From an uncultured Schwartzia sp. (lineage in GTDB: Bacteria; Bacillota; Negativicutes; Selenomonadales; Selenomonadaceae): a stretch of 16,186 nt of DNA. The notes under the pieces were generated by a model, which saw only the letters and a list, made by a program, of their open reading frames with translations, was not told the origin of the DNA and searched no databases. A program made the position numbers and the translations under genes. Below, piece by piece: positions 5,574 to 14,252 of the stretch (position 1 is the first letter of the stretch; every line of letters begins with the position of its first letter). The stretch is taken from assembly GCA_905372875.1 (NCBI GenBank), contig CAJPQU010000028.1, positions 1 to 16,186 of the forward strand, written 5' to 3'.

Positions 5574-6098
5574 TTATCCCTTTGGGACCTCTACATGGGG
5601 CAGCGAGGATTCCAAAGGCGAAAATCCCGCCTCTGACGTTGATGACGTCAATGTGTTTTCCGGCAAATCCGACGCTTCGCCTCCGGAAACTTTTTCGTCC
5701 GAAGGGCTCGGTGCCGGCACAGCGTCTTCTGTCTCCGGCTCGCTTACCCAACTATGCTGCATATCCGCGTGACGGCTGACATATAAGGGAATCCCCCTGT
5801 CATTCAGCCACCGGCAGGCCAAAAACATGACGAGCCCTGACACCAAAAATCCGATCATGGCCCGTTCCATGACGACATCTGTCTGCCGTTCCGAATGGAG
5901 GCCGGCCGTGATGATGATCAGGGCGGCCACCGCTCCGGTTAAAAAGGCCAAGGTAACAGGAAACGTCTCCTCGCTTTGCAGCCGCTGCGCCAATCCTGTC
6001 GAGTCCGAGAGCGCCCTTTCTCCTCGGCCCTTTCCCGATTTCATTTCTTCCGGCCGAATCTCTTTTTCTCCCTGTGACTTCCCCACATTTTCCGACAC
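5574..6098 (-). CDS. Two-TM protein of unknown function between cheD and the sigma factor
   Basis: 174 residues. It starts at GTG 6096-6098, directly after the cheD TAA, with AAGGA 7-8 bases upstream inside cheD; translation is likely coupled. A polar, charged N-terminal tail (1-45) precedes two hydrophobic helices (about 47-66, PVTLAFLTGAVAALIIITAG, and about 79-96, RAMIGFLVSGLVMFLACRW). A short segment, NDRGIPLYVSRHAD, follows, then an acidic Ser/Pro/Glu-rich tail to the end. No catalytic motif is visible. B. subtilis has no gene between cheD and sigD, so this is an addition to that order. A membrane accessory of the flagellar export gate or of chemoreceptor arrays is possible, but only by position. 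Confidence 0.78.
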   Translation of the reverse strand: MSENVGKSQGEKEIRPEEMKSGKGRGERALSDSTGLAQRLQSEETFPVTLAFLTGAVAALIIITAGLHSERQTDVVMERAMIGFLVSGLVMFLACRWLNDRGIPLYVSRHADMQHSWVSEPETEDAVPAPSPSDEKVSGGEASDLPENTLTSSTSEAGFSPLESSLPHVEVPKG

Positions 6099-6584
6099 TT
6101 AGATTTCCTTCTCACCTTTGACCATTGTCTTGACGGTATAAACACCGTTCTCTAAATTAATCTGCACGGTACGGCCGTAATTGCTGCCCGTATCTTCCGC
6201 CAAGAGCCGCAGACCTAATGATTTCAAAAGATCCCGCACCGCATTGGCGTTGCGTTCTCCCACCCGCATGATATCCGTCCCTTTAGCAAAGGCAAACATC
6301 TGCGCGCCGCCGGCCATCTTCGCTACCAAACGGCTTTTATTCGCCCCTAAAGCCAGCACTTCCTTTAACAGCAACGGCACCCCGGTATCGGCAAACTTCG
6401 CCGGATTTTCACTGGAGCGCGACTGCGTGCTGTCGGGCAGCATGATATGCAAAAGCCCGCCCACTTTGACCTGCGGGTCATACAGGGAAACCCCAATACA
6501 GGAACCTAACCCGTAACTGATGATGGTTGCGGGGGCTCGGCCTACTTTATAGTCGGCCATGCCGACCTTAATAAGTTCCGCCAT
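6099..6584 (-). CDS. cheD: CheD, chemoreceptor glutamine deamidase
   Basis: 161 residues. It deamidates glutamines on chemoreceptors and, in CheC-containing bacteria, binds CheC and raises its CheY-P phosphatase activity. I chose ATG 6582-6584, one base after the cheC stop, because MAELIKVGMADYKVG is the usual CheD beginning; the upstream extension to 6692 overlaps cheC. The GLGSCIGV segment supplies the catalytic Cys29, and His46 lies in LLHIMLPDS. The third residue, Thr21 in Thermotoga CheD, six before the Cys, is Ser23 here, a conservative change. The rest (KMAGGAQMF, VGERNANAVRDLL, EDTGSNYGRTVQINLENG) is standard CheD. The neighbouring gene begins immediately after the stop. Confidence 0.95.
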   Translation of the reverse strand: MAELIKVGMADYKVGRAPATIISYGLGSCIGVSLYDPQVKVGGLLHIMLPDSTQSRSSENPAKFADTGVPLLLKEVLALGANKSRLVAKMAGGAQMFAFAKGTDIMRVGERNANAVRDLLKSLGLRLLAEDTGSNYGRTVQINLENGVYTVKTMVKGEKEI

Positions 6585-6585
6585 T

Positions 6586-7203
6586 TCAACCCACTCCCAC
6601 CGCTGCCAAAATTGTATCCAGCGACCCTGGGTCAGGCACCAGGAAGAAATGGCCCTTGATGCCCTCCTCATCGGTAGTAAATTCCGTCTCAATCACCAGC
6701 GCGTGATCTCCCATTTGACCGAGCTGAATCAAGACAACGCTCAAAATAGCGCCTGCCATATCTACGGCCAATGCCGGAATGGAAGGCAGCAGCGACAGCT
6801 TTGTCAGATTAAAGAGCGCATTTAAATACGCGCCGGCTAAGATATTGCCGATTTCCATCAGGGCCGATTCATCCATGAAATCTAAATTTTTCGTCTCGCC
6901 ATGCTTCTTCCCCATGAGCATATCGACCAGATAGAACGCGCTTTCCGCCGGCAAAAGGAACAGAATATTCCCCGGCGCCGATCCGTAAACCCGCAAAAAT
7001 ACCCCTACGACCATGACATCCGGGCCGCCCACCAGATCCGGTACATCTCCCAGCGGCACAATGGAAACCTGCGGCACATTCATATCAATGCGATGATTGA
7101 TGATTTGGGACAAGGCCGTCGCCGAGTTCCCGGCGCCGACGTTGCCGATCTCCCGCAAAGCGTCCATCTGCACCGGTGTCAGTTCTAATATATCATCCGA
7201 CAT
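6586..7203 (-). CDS. cheC: CheC, CheY-P phosphatase
   Basis: 205 residues from ATG 7203, with AAGGGGAGGA upstream. CheC removes the phosphate from CheY-P and partners with CheD in adaptation. Both half-sites of the CheC/CheX/FliY phosphatase consensus are intact. The first is DALREIGN (Glu18, Asn21), about 22 residues before NVP. The second is SALMEIGN (Glu117, Asn120), before SLLPSIP. The rest shows the duplicated alpha/beta layout, with GVFLRVYGSAPGNILFLLP and LVIETEFTTDEEGIKGHFFLVPDP. At this length without an N-terminal FliM-binding segment or a C-terminal FliN domain, it is CheC rather than FliY. It lies 24 bases after cheW and abuts cheD. Confidence 0.95.
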   Translation of the reverse strand: MSDDILELTPVQMDALREIGNVGAGNSATALSQIINHRIDMNVPQVSIVPLGDVPDLVGGPDVMVVGVFLRVYGSAPGNILFLLPAESAFYLVDMLMGKKHGETKNLDFMDESALMEIGNILAGAYLNALFNLTKLSLLPSIPALAVDMAGAILSVVLIQLGQMGDHALVIETEFTTDEEGIKGHFFLVPDPGSLDTILAAVGVG

Positions 7204-7227
7204 AGTCTGTCCTCCCCTTACGCTTAT

Positions 7228-7692
7228 TTATTTCGCTTCATCGACGATGCCGATGATTTCTTCCAGGTTCAGCATAATGATGAGTCGATCGTTCATCTTG
7301 CCGATGCCCCGGATGAAATGTGAGCGCTCATTGCTCACCGCTTTTACCTCGTCGATGTGTTCCTTCTTCAGCGTAATAACCTCTGTCACCGCGTCGACGA
7401 TCATGCCCACTTCGATCTCATCACTCTTGACGATGATGATGCGGGTATCCGAAGTATAAGGTGTATCCATAAGGGCCAGGCGACGTTTAAGGTCAATGAC
7501 CGGCAGCACGCTGCCCCGAAGATTGATGACCCCTTTGATAAAGTCGGAAGCAAACGGCACCCGCGCAATATCGGTCAAACCTTTGATTTCTTTTACATTG
7601 AGAATATCAAAGCCGTACTCTTCATCCCGCAGCTTAAACGCAACGACCTGAACCTCGCCTTCGATAGGTCCCTTGACTTCTGCTTTTTCCAT
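7228..7692 (-). CDS. cheW: CheW, chemotaxis coupling protein
   Basis: 154 residues, the full family length. CheW links chemoreceptors to the CheA kinase in the signalling array. The single CheW/SH3-like domain is complete: VVAFKLRDEEYGFDILNVKEI at the start, then VPFASDFIKGVINLRGSVLPVIDLK (the most conserved stretch), RIIIVKSDEIEVGMIVDAV, and a final ERSHFIRGIGKMNDRLIIMLNLEEI. ATG 7692 follows cheA by 18 bases with GAAGGGAG as ribosome site, so it is co-transcribed. Confidence 0.96.
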   Translation of the reverse strand: MEKAEVKGPIEGEVQVVAFKLRDEEYGFDILNVKEIKGLTDIARVPFASDFIKGVINLRGSVLPVIDLKRRLALMDTPYTSDTRIIIVKSDEIEVGMIVDAVTEVITLKKEHIDEVKAVSNERSHFIRGIGKMNDRLIIMLNLEEIIGIVDEAK

Positions 7693-7710
7693 TTTCAGGT
7701 CTCCCTTCTC

Positions 7711-9738
7711 TTACATCAGGGCGCTGACATCAAGAATCAGCGCCACGCGGCCGTCGCCCAAAACCGTCGCCCCGGAAATGACCTTGAGGCCGGCGAGCAG
7801 TTTGCCCAGCGTCTTAATCACAATTTCCTGCTGGCCGATGAGAGTATCTACTACGATACCGGCCTTGCGTTCCCCAATATGCACCACGACCACGAAAATA
7901 TCGTCGTTTTCCTCCCCTTCATCCCGCGGCACATTGAGGACATCGCCCAGACGGATAATGGGGATGATCTGCCCCCGCAGTACGATGACCTCTTTATTCT
8001 GAACTGTCTTAATATCTTCCTGCGTGATATTGATGGTACGATCAATGGAGCCCAGTGGAATGGCGTACATCTCCTGCTTCACTTTGACCAAGAGCGCCTG
8101 AATGATCGCCAAGGTCAAAGGCAGCTTGATCTTAAAGACACTGCCTTCATTGATCTTCGTTTCCACATCGACATGGCCGCCCAAAGATTCGATTTTACTC
8201 CTGACCACGTCCATGCCGACGCCGCGTCCGGAAACATCCGTAATTTTTTCCGCGGTGGAAAAGCCCGGCAAAAAGATCAGACGAACAGCTTCTGCGTCGC
8301 TTAAGTTGTCAGCTTCCTCCTGGGAAATTACCCCTTTTTCCACCGCTTTACGACGGATCACCTCCGCGTCAATCCCGTTGCCGTCATCCGTAACCATGAT
8401 GACCACATTGTTTCCCTCATGGCGGGCAATCAATCTCACTTCACCGACCCGGGGTTTTCCCTTCGCTTCCCGGTCATCGGGATGCTCCACACCATGATCG
8501 AGGGAATTGCGAAGAAGGTGCATCAAGGGATCGCCGATCTCATCAATAACCGTGCGATCGAGTTCCGTTTCCTCGCCTTCGATGGTCAGATTGATCTCCT
8601 TGTCCAGCTCCTTCGCCAGATCCCGCACCATGCGCGGGAAACGGTTAAATACCTGTCCAACAGGAACCATACGCACTTTCATGACCACCGTTTGAAGATC
8701 CGTCGTGACCCGATCCATTTGCTCCAGGGTTTCTGTCAGTTCTGTCAAGCGGTGGGTAGTACCGATCTGCCCGAGACGCACTTTATTGATGACCAGCTCA
8801 CCCACTAAATTGAGGAGCGTATCTAATTTCTCGATATCCACGCGAACGGATTGACCGCTCTTGAGCTTCTTTTCCGCGATAGCCGGCGCTTTCGTCTTTT
8901 TCCCCGCTGGCTCTAAAGCCTTGGATGCTGCCGGAACGGGCGCGTTAGAGGTGCCCGCCGCCTGCGACGCCGCGGCAATTTCCTGTCCCGCATCTGTCAC
9001 CTCTACCTTATCCATTTCAGAAATGGACATTAAAGCGTCTTCGATAGCCTTGGCTTCCGCATCCGTCACCACGACCACATCAAAGGAATGCTCAAACTTC
9101 TCCTGCTCTAAATCCTCCGCGGGGGGGACTGATTTGATGACATCTCCCATCTGATCGAGGGTATTCATGACCATATAAGAACGCGCCGACTTCAGGATGC
9201 AGCTCTCCACCAATGTAACCCGAACATGAAAGGCCTGAAGTCCGCTGTCCTTGGCTTTTTTGATCACCTCTTTATCCGTCTCCGAATATTCGAGGCTGTT
9301 ATCCGGCACAGGTTCCTTCTGCGCCGCTGCCGCCGGTGCCGCAGCGGAAGGCGTTCCTCCCTTTAAGAGGGCGCTGAGTTTCGCGGCCACCTCGCTGATA
9401 TCCACCACGTCTTCCGCGCCGCCTTCGCCGATGCTCTCCACCATCTGCCGAAGGGAATCGCCGCACTTTAAGAGGGTGTCTACGATATCTTCCGTGACCT
9501 CCATCTGCTCTTTCCGCAAAGCGTCAAGGATATTCTCCATATCATGCGTAAGCTCGGCGATTTTTGTGTAACCCATGGTCGCCGACATCCCTTTCAGGGT
9601 GTGCGCGTTACGAAAGATATCGTTCAGAATGGAAAGCTCGCTGGGATCCTTCTCGAGGGTCATCAAGCCATCATCCAACGAATCTAAATGTTCGCGGGAT
9701 TCCTCCAAAAACATTTCCATATACTGATTCGTGTCCAT
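7711..9738 (-). CDS. cheA: CheA, chemotaxis sensor histidine kinase
   Basis: 675 residues from ATG 9738, with GGGGGAAGGA upstream. CheA autophosphorylates in response to receptors and passes phosphate to CheY and CheB. All domains are present. P1/HPt contains the phosphorylated His46 in NAHTLKGMSATMGY. P2, the response-regulator docking domain, is at about 168-250, followed by an Ala/Pro/Lys linker (about 252-292). The P3 dimerisation helices are at about 297-370, with VDIEKLDTLLNLVGELVINK. The P4 ATPase is at about 370-545, with an N-box LMHLLRNSLDHGVEHP, G1 DDGNGID (451-457) and G2 GRGVGMDVV (504-512). P5, CheW-like, runs from about 545 to the end. No catalytic residue appears lost. The gene follows cheB by 20 bases. 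Confidence 0.98.
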   Translation of the reverse strand: MDTNQYMEMFLEESREHLDSLDDGLMTLEKDPSELSILNDIFRNAHTLKGMSATMGYTKIAELTHDMENILDALRKEQMEVTEDIVDTLLKCGDSLRQMVESIGEGGAEDVVDISEVAAKLSALLKGGTPSAAAPAAAAQKEPVPDNSLEYSETDKEVIKKAKDSGLQAFHVRVTLVESCILKSARSYMVMNTLDQMGDVIKSVPPAEDLEQEKFEHSFDVVVVTDAEAKAIEDALMSISEMDKVEVTDAGQEIAAASQAAGTSNAPVPAASKALEPAGKKTKAPAIAEKKLKSGQSVRVDIEKLDTLLNLVGELVINKVRLGQIGTTHRLTELTETLEQMDRVTTDLQTVVMKVRMVPVGQVFNRFPRMVRDLAKELDKEINLTIEGEETELDRTVIDEIGDPLMHLLRNSLDHGVEHPDDREAKGKPRVGEVRLIARHEGNNVVIMVTDDGNGIDAEVIRRKAVEKGVISQEEADNLSDAEAVRLIFLPGFSTAEKITDVSGRGVGMDVVRSKIESLGGHVDVETKINEGSVFKIKLPLTLAIIQALLVKVKQEMYAIPLGSIDRTINITQEDIKTVQNKEVIVLRGQIIPIIRLGDVLNVPRDEGEENDDIFVVVVHIGERKAGIVVDTLIGQQEIVIKTLGKLLAGLKVISGATVLGDGRVALILDVSALM

Positions 9739-9758
9739 TTTCCTTCCCCCTATTTTCC

Positions 9759-10904
9759 TTAATGATAAACTGCATTCACAATAGCGCCCGCGATCTCGGG
9801 AAGCGCCCGAACCTCGTCGGCAAGGCCCTGGTCAATCACGGCTTTCGGCATGCCGTAGACAACACAGGTCTCCTCCGCTTCCGCGATGACGTATCCGCCG
9901 TGCCCCTTAATCGCTTTCATGCCAGCGGCGCCATCCGCCCCCATCCCCGTGAGGATCACCGAAACGATGTCCTTGCCGAGGGAAGCTACGGAGTTAAACA
10001 GGACATCCGCTGCCGGCCGAAGAGTCCCTATGGGCGGGTCCTGGTTCAAAATAATTTCTCGGCCCTTCGCACCAAGAGCAACAGTCATGTGATAATTGCC
10101 CGGCGCGATATAAACGTGGCCTCTTTCTATAATATCACGATTTCCCGCTTCTTTCACGGAAATTTGTGAGATTTCGTCTAATCTTTCTGCCAGCGACTTC
10201 GTAAACCCCGGCGGCATGTGCTGTACAACCAAAACGCCGCAGGGAAGATTTCCCGGAAGGCCGGCGATAACCGTTTGCAGGGCTTTAGGCCCACCGGTGG
10301 AAGTCCCGATCACGACCAATTTATTGTGATTGACGCGAGGCTCTTCCTTCGGTATCGAATGAATCGTCAGCTTGGGGTGCTCGTGAAACGGCTCCTTCGA
10401 AAGCGGCGGTAAATGCGCTGTCCACCGAGGCGGCATATTGATTCGATGGACGGCCGGCGGTCCTGACGGTGGTTTTGCCACCGGGGGAAACGGCGCATTG
10501 AGACGGCTCACCCGAACCCCGGCCGCCGCCCGGCATTTACTGATGATTTCCGTTTCAATGGTATCGATGCGTGACACCGATCCGCCGGTCTTATTGATAA
10601 AATCCACGGCGCCTAAACTCAGCGCCTTGATGGTGGCGTCGGCCCCTTCCTTGGTTAAACTGCTGCACATCACCACGGGAACGGGACAATCCTTCATGAT
10701 GACTTCCAAGGCCTGCAAGCCATCCATGACCGGCATGTTAATATCCAGCGTTAAAAGGTCCGGTTTAAGCTTTAAGACCTTCTCCACAGCTTCCTTGCCG
10801 TTTTTAGCCGTGTCGATGACGTCAAAATCCGACTGCTTTTTAAAGAGATCGGATAAGACCATCCGCATGAAAGCGGAATCATCAGCAATCAGTACCCGAA
10901 TCAT
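9759..10904 (-). CDS. cheB: CheB, protein-glutamate methylesterase response regulator
   Basis: 381 residues. CheB removes methyl groups from receptor glutamates when phosphorylated by CheA. The receiver domain (1-120) has the acidic pair DD (8-9), phospho-acceptor Asp54 in TLDINMPVMDG, and the conserved Lys105 in INKTGG. A Pro/His-rich linker (about 136-190) leads to the esterase domain (about 195-381). Its catalytic triad is visible as Ser202 in GTSTGG, His229 in VVQHMPPGFT and Asp324 in TGMGADGAAGM. The start codon overlaps the stop of the PilZ gene by four bases (ATGA), so translation is coupled. The order flhG-cheB-cheA-cheW is kept from B. subtilis, except for the PilZ gene inserted just before. 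Confidence 0.97.
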   Translation of the reverse strand: MIRVLIADDSAFMRMVLSDLFKKQSDFDVIDTAKNGKEAVEKVLKLKPDLLTLDINMPVMDGLQALEVIMKDCPVPVVMCSSLTKEGADATIKALSLGAVDFINKTGGSVSRIDTIETEIISKCRAAAGVRVSRLNAPFPPVAKPPSGPPAVHRINMPPRWTAHLPPLSKEPFHEHPKLTIHSIPKEEPRVNHNKLVVIGTSTGGPKALQTVIAGLPGNLPCGVLVVQHMPPGFTKSLAERLDEISQISVKEAGNRDIIERGHVYIAPGNYHMTVALGAKGREIILNQDPPIGTLRPAADVLFNSVASLGKDIVSVILTGMGADGAAGMKAIKGHGGYVIAEAEETCVVYGMPKAVIDQGLADEVRALPEIAGAIVNAVYH

Positions 10905-11596
10905 GTCGGCCCTCCTGAAAGTCCCACTCCCTTAGCCAATTCCTGACGCTGCACATCAAAAATATAGCGAACCAAACGATTGCGGATTGGACGCGTCAAA
11001 TTCAGCATTCGCACCCCGATCTGATACCTCTTGGTAGCGTCATCCAACTCGACTGTCGAGCAGCGCATGACCCGCCCCATCACCTGAAGCGTCCCAATCT
11101 CCGGGAGATTATGCACCTCCATGATGACCTGCGATTCTATGGGAAGGGCGCGATCGAAAACAAACGACACCCCGCTGCCGGAAATATCAATGACTTGGGT
11201 CATTTGCGGCGGTAAGAAACCGCCTTCCTGATCCATCGCCTGTACCTGAATGGGAAGGTTGACCCGCACGCGCACAAAGGCACGGTTCTGGAAACGTTCT
11301 AATTTTTCGGGCTTGGATATCCACCAGCAGGGAATATTGTTATTCATCCCTTTTTTATGGAAAACCGAGAAAAAGCGGTATTGGCACTCATTGGCAAACG
11401 CCATCCCGTAAAGATGCTGCCCCTCTATGGGAATGATGGGACGGCGCTTACGATCCATGGGCATCGCGGCGACAATTTCCTTCTCCGAAAGGTCTTCGAT
11501 CCGGCTCGTGTATTTTTCATCACTTGCATCGGAAAAAAAAGCCAATCGCTGCCCAATCTTCAAGATTGCTTCCGCCGACATGATATCGCCTGCCAT
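10901..11596 (-). CDS. PilZ-domain c-di-GMP receptor, YcgR-like flagellar brake
   Basis: 231 residues. ATG 11594-11596 is chosen because GAGGAGG lies 7 bases before it; the frame extends to 11713 but that part overlaps flhG. The N-terminal half (about 7-100) looks like the YcgR N domain (ILKIGQRLAFF, FHKKGMNNNIPCWWISKP). The C-terminal PilZ domain (about 101-215) has both c-di-GMP signatures: RxxxR at 105-109 (RAFVR) and DxSxxG at 137-142 (DISGSG). The protein should therefore bind c-di-GMP and slow or reverse the motor, as YcgR and B. subtilis YpfA do. It lies 19 bases after flhG and overlaps cheB by 4. B. subtilis keeps its PilZ protein elsewhere, so this is a local addition to the operon. 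Confidence 0.92.
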   Translation of the reverse strand: MAGDIMSAEAILKIGQRLAFFSDASDEKYTSRIEDLSEKEIVAAMPMDRKRRPIIPIEGQHLYGMAFANECQYRFFSVFHKKGMNNNIPCWWISKPEKLERFQNRAFVRVRVNLPIQVQAMDQEGGFLPPQMTQVIDISGSGVSFVFDRALPIESQVIMEVHNLPEIGTLQVMGRVMRCSTVELDDATKRYQIGVRMLNLTRPIRNRLVRYIFDVQRQELAKGVGLSGGPT

Positions 11597-11615
11597 GCCT
11601 TTTCCTCCTCGCGTG

Positions 11616-12674
11616 TTACTCCTTGAATTTAAGCAGCCGCTGCAAAAATCCCCGCCAGCCCCATTGTATCTCGTGACGTCCGCCGTAAAGCAGGTTCTTC
11701 GCGATGGCCTCAACGCAGCGGGAGGCCAGCGTATCAGGATATGCGGCCAAGAGCGGCGATTGCCGCTTCACCGCGTTCATCACGTTGCGGTCCTCATAGA
11801 CGGAACCCAACGCTTCCAAAGGCAGGCGCAGAAAGCGTTCCGCCGTCCGCTGGAGCTTCATCAAAACATCGCGGCTTTCGGCTTCATCATACACCCGGTT
11901 GATAATGATTCGCAAATTTTTATTATCGGCCTGAAGGCTGTAAGCTTTCATGACGGCATACGCGTCTGTCAAGGCCGTCGGTTCCGGTGTCGTTACTAAG
12001 AGGACCTCATCCGCCGCCAAAATAAAATCTAAAACGCTTTGCCCCAACCCCGCGCCGGTATCGATTAAAATGATATCCGCCATCGCGCCGCAGGCCGTCA
12101 GCTTATTCATAAGCTGCTGGCGTTCCGCCGCGGAAAGCTCCACCGCCCGCTCAATAGCCGAACCACCCGATATATAGTTTACACCATGCGGGCCATGAAT
12201 CAAGACATCCTCTAAGGAAATATCCGGCTGCAATAAGTGCATCAGATGGTATTTGGAAACGGTCCCCAGCACCACATCTACGTTGGCCATCCCAAGATCT
12301 GCGTCGATGACGATGACCCGCTGCCCTTCCCGGGCCAGAGCGATGGCCAAATTAACGGTGAGATTCGTCTTCCCCACGCCGCCTTTGCCGCTGGTAACAG
12401 CGACAATACGAGCCTCCCCGCTCCGGCGGATCACCGGCCGAAAAACAGGCGGCGACGCGCCAGGCAGTGTCTCCCAAGAAGACATCGGATACGCGGTCGA
12501 GGAAGGTACGGACGGGGCCGCCGCACTGTCACCCGGCAAAGGCGGCAGCGACCCCTGGGATAACGAGAAGACAGGCTTGACAGGAGCGGCCGTTGGCTTT
12601 GCCGCGCCCCGGCTGACTGCATATTCAGTTTTCCCCTGTACGAGATTTCTAAGACTCGTCGCCTGATCCTTCAT
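11616..12674 (-). CDS. flhG: FlhG (YlxH), MinD-like ATPase setting flagellar number
   Basis: 352 residues. FlhG regulates the FlhF GTPase and limits flagellar number and place. ATG 12674 keeps the N-terminal DQATSLRNL, matching the DQAxxLR motif that stimulates FlhF. The ATPase domain (about 86-330) has the deviant Walker A SGKGGVGKT (95-103), the switch segments DADLGMANVD (125-134) and IDTGAGLG (204-211), and IINRVYDEAES. The C-terminus WGWRGFLQRLLKF is an amphipathic helix, the likely membrane-targeting tail. Between the activator motif and the ATPase is a Pro/Ala/Ser-rich linker of about 70 residues, longer than in B. subtilis FlhG (about 300 residues in total). The gene starts 6 bases after flhF. 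Confidence 0.96.
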   Translation of the reverse strand: MKDQATSLRNLVQGKTEYAVSRGAAKPTAAPVKPVFSLSQGSLPPLPGDSAAAPSVPSSTAYPMSSWETLPGASPPVFRPVIRRSGEARIVAVTSGKGGVGKTNLTVNLAIALAREGQRVIVIDADLGMANVDVVLGTVSKYHLMHLLQPDISLEDVLIHGPHGVNYISGGSAIERAVELSAAERQQLMNKLTACGAMADIILIDTGAGLGQSVLDFILAADEVLLVTTPEPTALTDAYAVMKAYSLQADNKNLRIIINRVYDEAESRDVLMKLQRTAERFLRLPLEALGSVYEDRNVMNAVKRQSPLLAAYPDTLASRCVEAIAKNLLYGGRHEIQWGWRGFLQRLLKFKE

Positions 12675-12680
12675 CCCCGA

Positions 12681-14252
12681 TTACCTCAACAAAAGTTTCG
12701 CCAGTGCTTCCGGCCGAGCCGGCTCAATATCATCCGGCACGCTTTGCCCGTTTGTGAGATACGAAAGAGCAAGGCGTCGATCAAACAAGAGATTAACGAT
12801 GAAACCTAAACTATCCGTTTCATCCGTTTTCGTGAAAAGAATTCGATCTGGGCGGCAAGCGGAGAATCGTTCTAATATTTTCTCCGCGTCCCGCTCCTTT
12901 GTGGTAGCGCTCATCACCAAATGCTTTTCAATCCCCGGCTCTTCTTCTAAGAATTCTTTCAATTCCTGCATCTGGTATTCATTGTTTTGGCTCCGCCCTG
13001 CCGTATCGATCAGAATAAGTTTTTTATCCTTGTGCTTTCTGATAGCTGCTTTCAATTCCGCCGCCGAGTAAACGATTTCCAGCGGCAGCCCGATGATATC
13101 CGAATAGGTACGAAGCTGATCCACCGCGGAAATGCGATATGTATCGGCTGTGATAAGGGCGACGCTGACTCCCTTTTCCAGGACGAAACGAGCGGCGATC
13201 TTAGCGATGGTCGTGGTTTTCCCCACCCCGGTCGTCCCGATGAGAGCGACAATCTTAGGCCGGCCGTCTTTGAGGCCGATGCCGGTACCAGTTTTCAGGG
13301 CGCCGTGCAGATATTCGCTCAATGCCTTATGTGCGTCCTCGGAATCATGGGGCGCTAAAAGCATGACCTGCGGAATCTTACGAATGATGTCCTGCATGAC
13401 TTGCTCGTTAATCGCTTGAGCCTTGAGCGCATCCTGCAGGGAAAGGATCTCATCCTCCGTGCGCGGTTGACTCATAACTTGGCGAAGCATTTTCCGCATC
13501 TGGGCCAGTTCATCTTCCAGCGCCTGAATTTTTTCCCCGCGCTCTCGCTCCGCGTTGGATACTGCCGCAGGGGACGGACCCGAAGACGCGGCCTTGATGA
13601 TCCGCGGCACGGGCGCCTCCGGTGCTTGTGCCGAAATCGATTCGGTTGGGGGCGCCACTGCCTCGCCTGTCCCTGTCGTCGCCGAGACCACCGGCACGGT
13701 CATCGGTTCCATCTGCGCGCCAGGCGGCATGGGAGACGCTGCAGCTGATGGTGGATACGAAACACGTTTCGGTACGGCGTGCACCGCCGCCTCTGCCGGG
13801 TACGCGGCATGCGCCTTTGACGTGGCCCGCCTTACTTTCGGTGTCGAAGGAGTATCCATGGGAATGAAAGCCATTTCGGCGGGCGCCTCGCCCAAGCGAG
13901 CGGCCAACTCCGCCGAACGAGCCAAGGATACTCCTTCCTCGGTGCCCGCCGTCTTATACTGCCTCAACACCTGTCGTGGCGCGCTCTGCCGCGGCAACGG
14001 AGATGTCGCAGGCGGCACAGACTCCTCTGCTGTCGGACGGCGACGGGATGCAGGCGGAAGCTTCACACGAGGACGGTGAGGCGCATCATCCACCGCTGCC
14101 GTGACCTCGACAACTTCCTTGCTCTTATAGCCAAGGAAGCCTCCCTGGCGATATCGTTTCGTATGAAGGATAACTGCATCACGGCCCAGTTCATCTTTGA
14201 CCATTGCCATGGCCTCTTTTAGATCGGCCGCCTTAAAGACCTTGATACGCAA
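12681..14252 (-). CDS. flhF: FlhF, SRP-type GTPase of flagellar placement
   Basis: 523 residues. FlhF recruits early flagellar parts to the assembly site and is controlled by FlhG. It starts at TTG (14250-14252), directly after the flhA TAA; this start gives the expected N-terminus MRIKVFKAADLKEAMAMVKD...GRDAVILHT. A weak GGGGTGG serves as ribosome site. Residues about 55-235 are a Pro/Ala-rich variable region, larger than in many homologues. The NG GTPase core (about 255-523) has G1 GTTGVGKT (339-346), ADTYRISAVDQL, G3 DTAGR (416-420) and G4 TKTDE (474-478). All nucleotide-binding motifs are intact. Zero spacing to flhA implies coupled translation, with the weak start perhaps keeping FlhF low. 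Confidence 0.96.
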   Translation of the reverse strand: MRIKVFKAADLKEAMAMVKDELGRDAVILHTKRYRQGGFLGYKSKEVVEVTAAVDDAPHRPRVKLPPASRRRPTAEESVPPATSPLPRQSAPRQVLRQYKTAGTEEGVSLARSAELAARLGEAPAEMAFIPMDTPSTPKVRRATSKAHAAYPAEAAVHAVPKRVSYPPSAAASPMPPGAQMEPMTVPVVSATTGTGEAVAPPTESISAQAPEAPVPRIIKAASSGPSPAAVSNAERERGEKIQALEDELAQMRKMLRQVMSQPRTEDEILSLQDALKAQAINEQVMQDIIRKIPQVMLLAPHDSEDAHKALSEYLHGALKTGTGIGLKDGRPKIVALIGTTGVGKTTTIAKIAARFVLEKGVSVALITADTYRISAVDQLRTYSDIIGLPLEIVYSAAELKAAIRKHKDKKLILIDTAGRSQNNEYQMQELKEFLEEEPGIEKHLVMSATTKERDAEKILERFSACRPDRILFTKTDETDSLGFIVNLLFDRRLALSYLTNGQSVPDDIEPARPEALAKLLLR

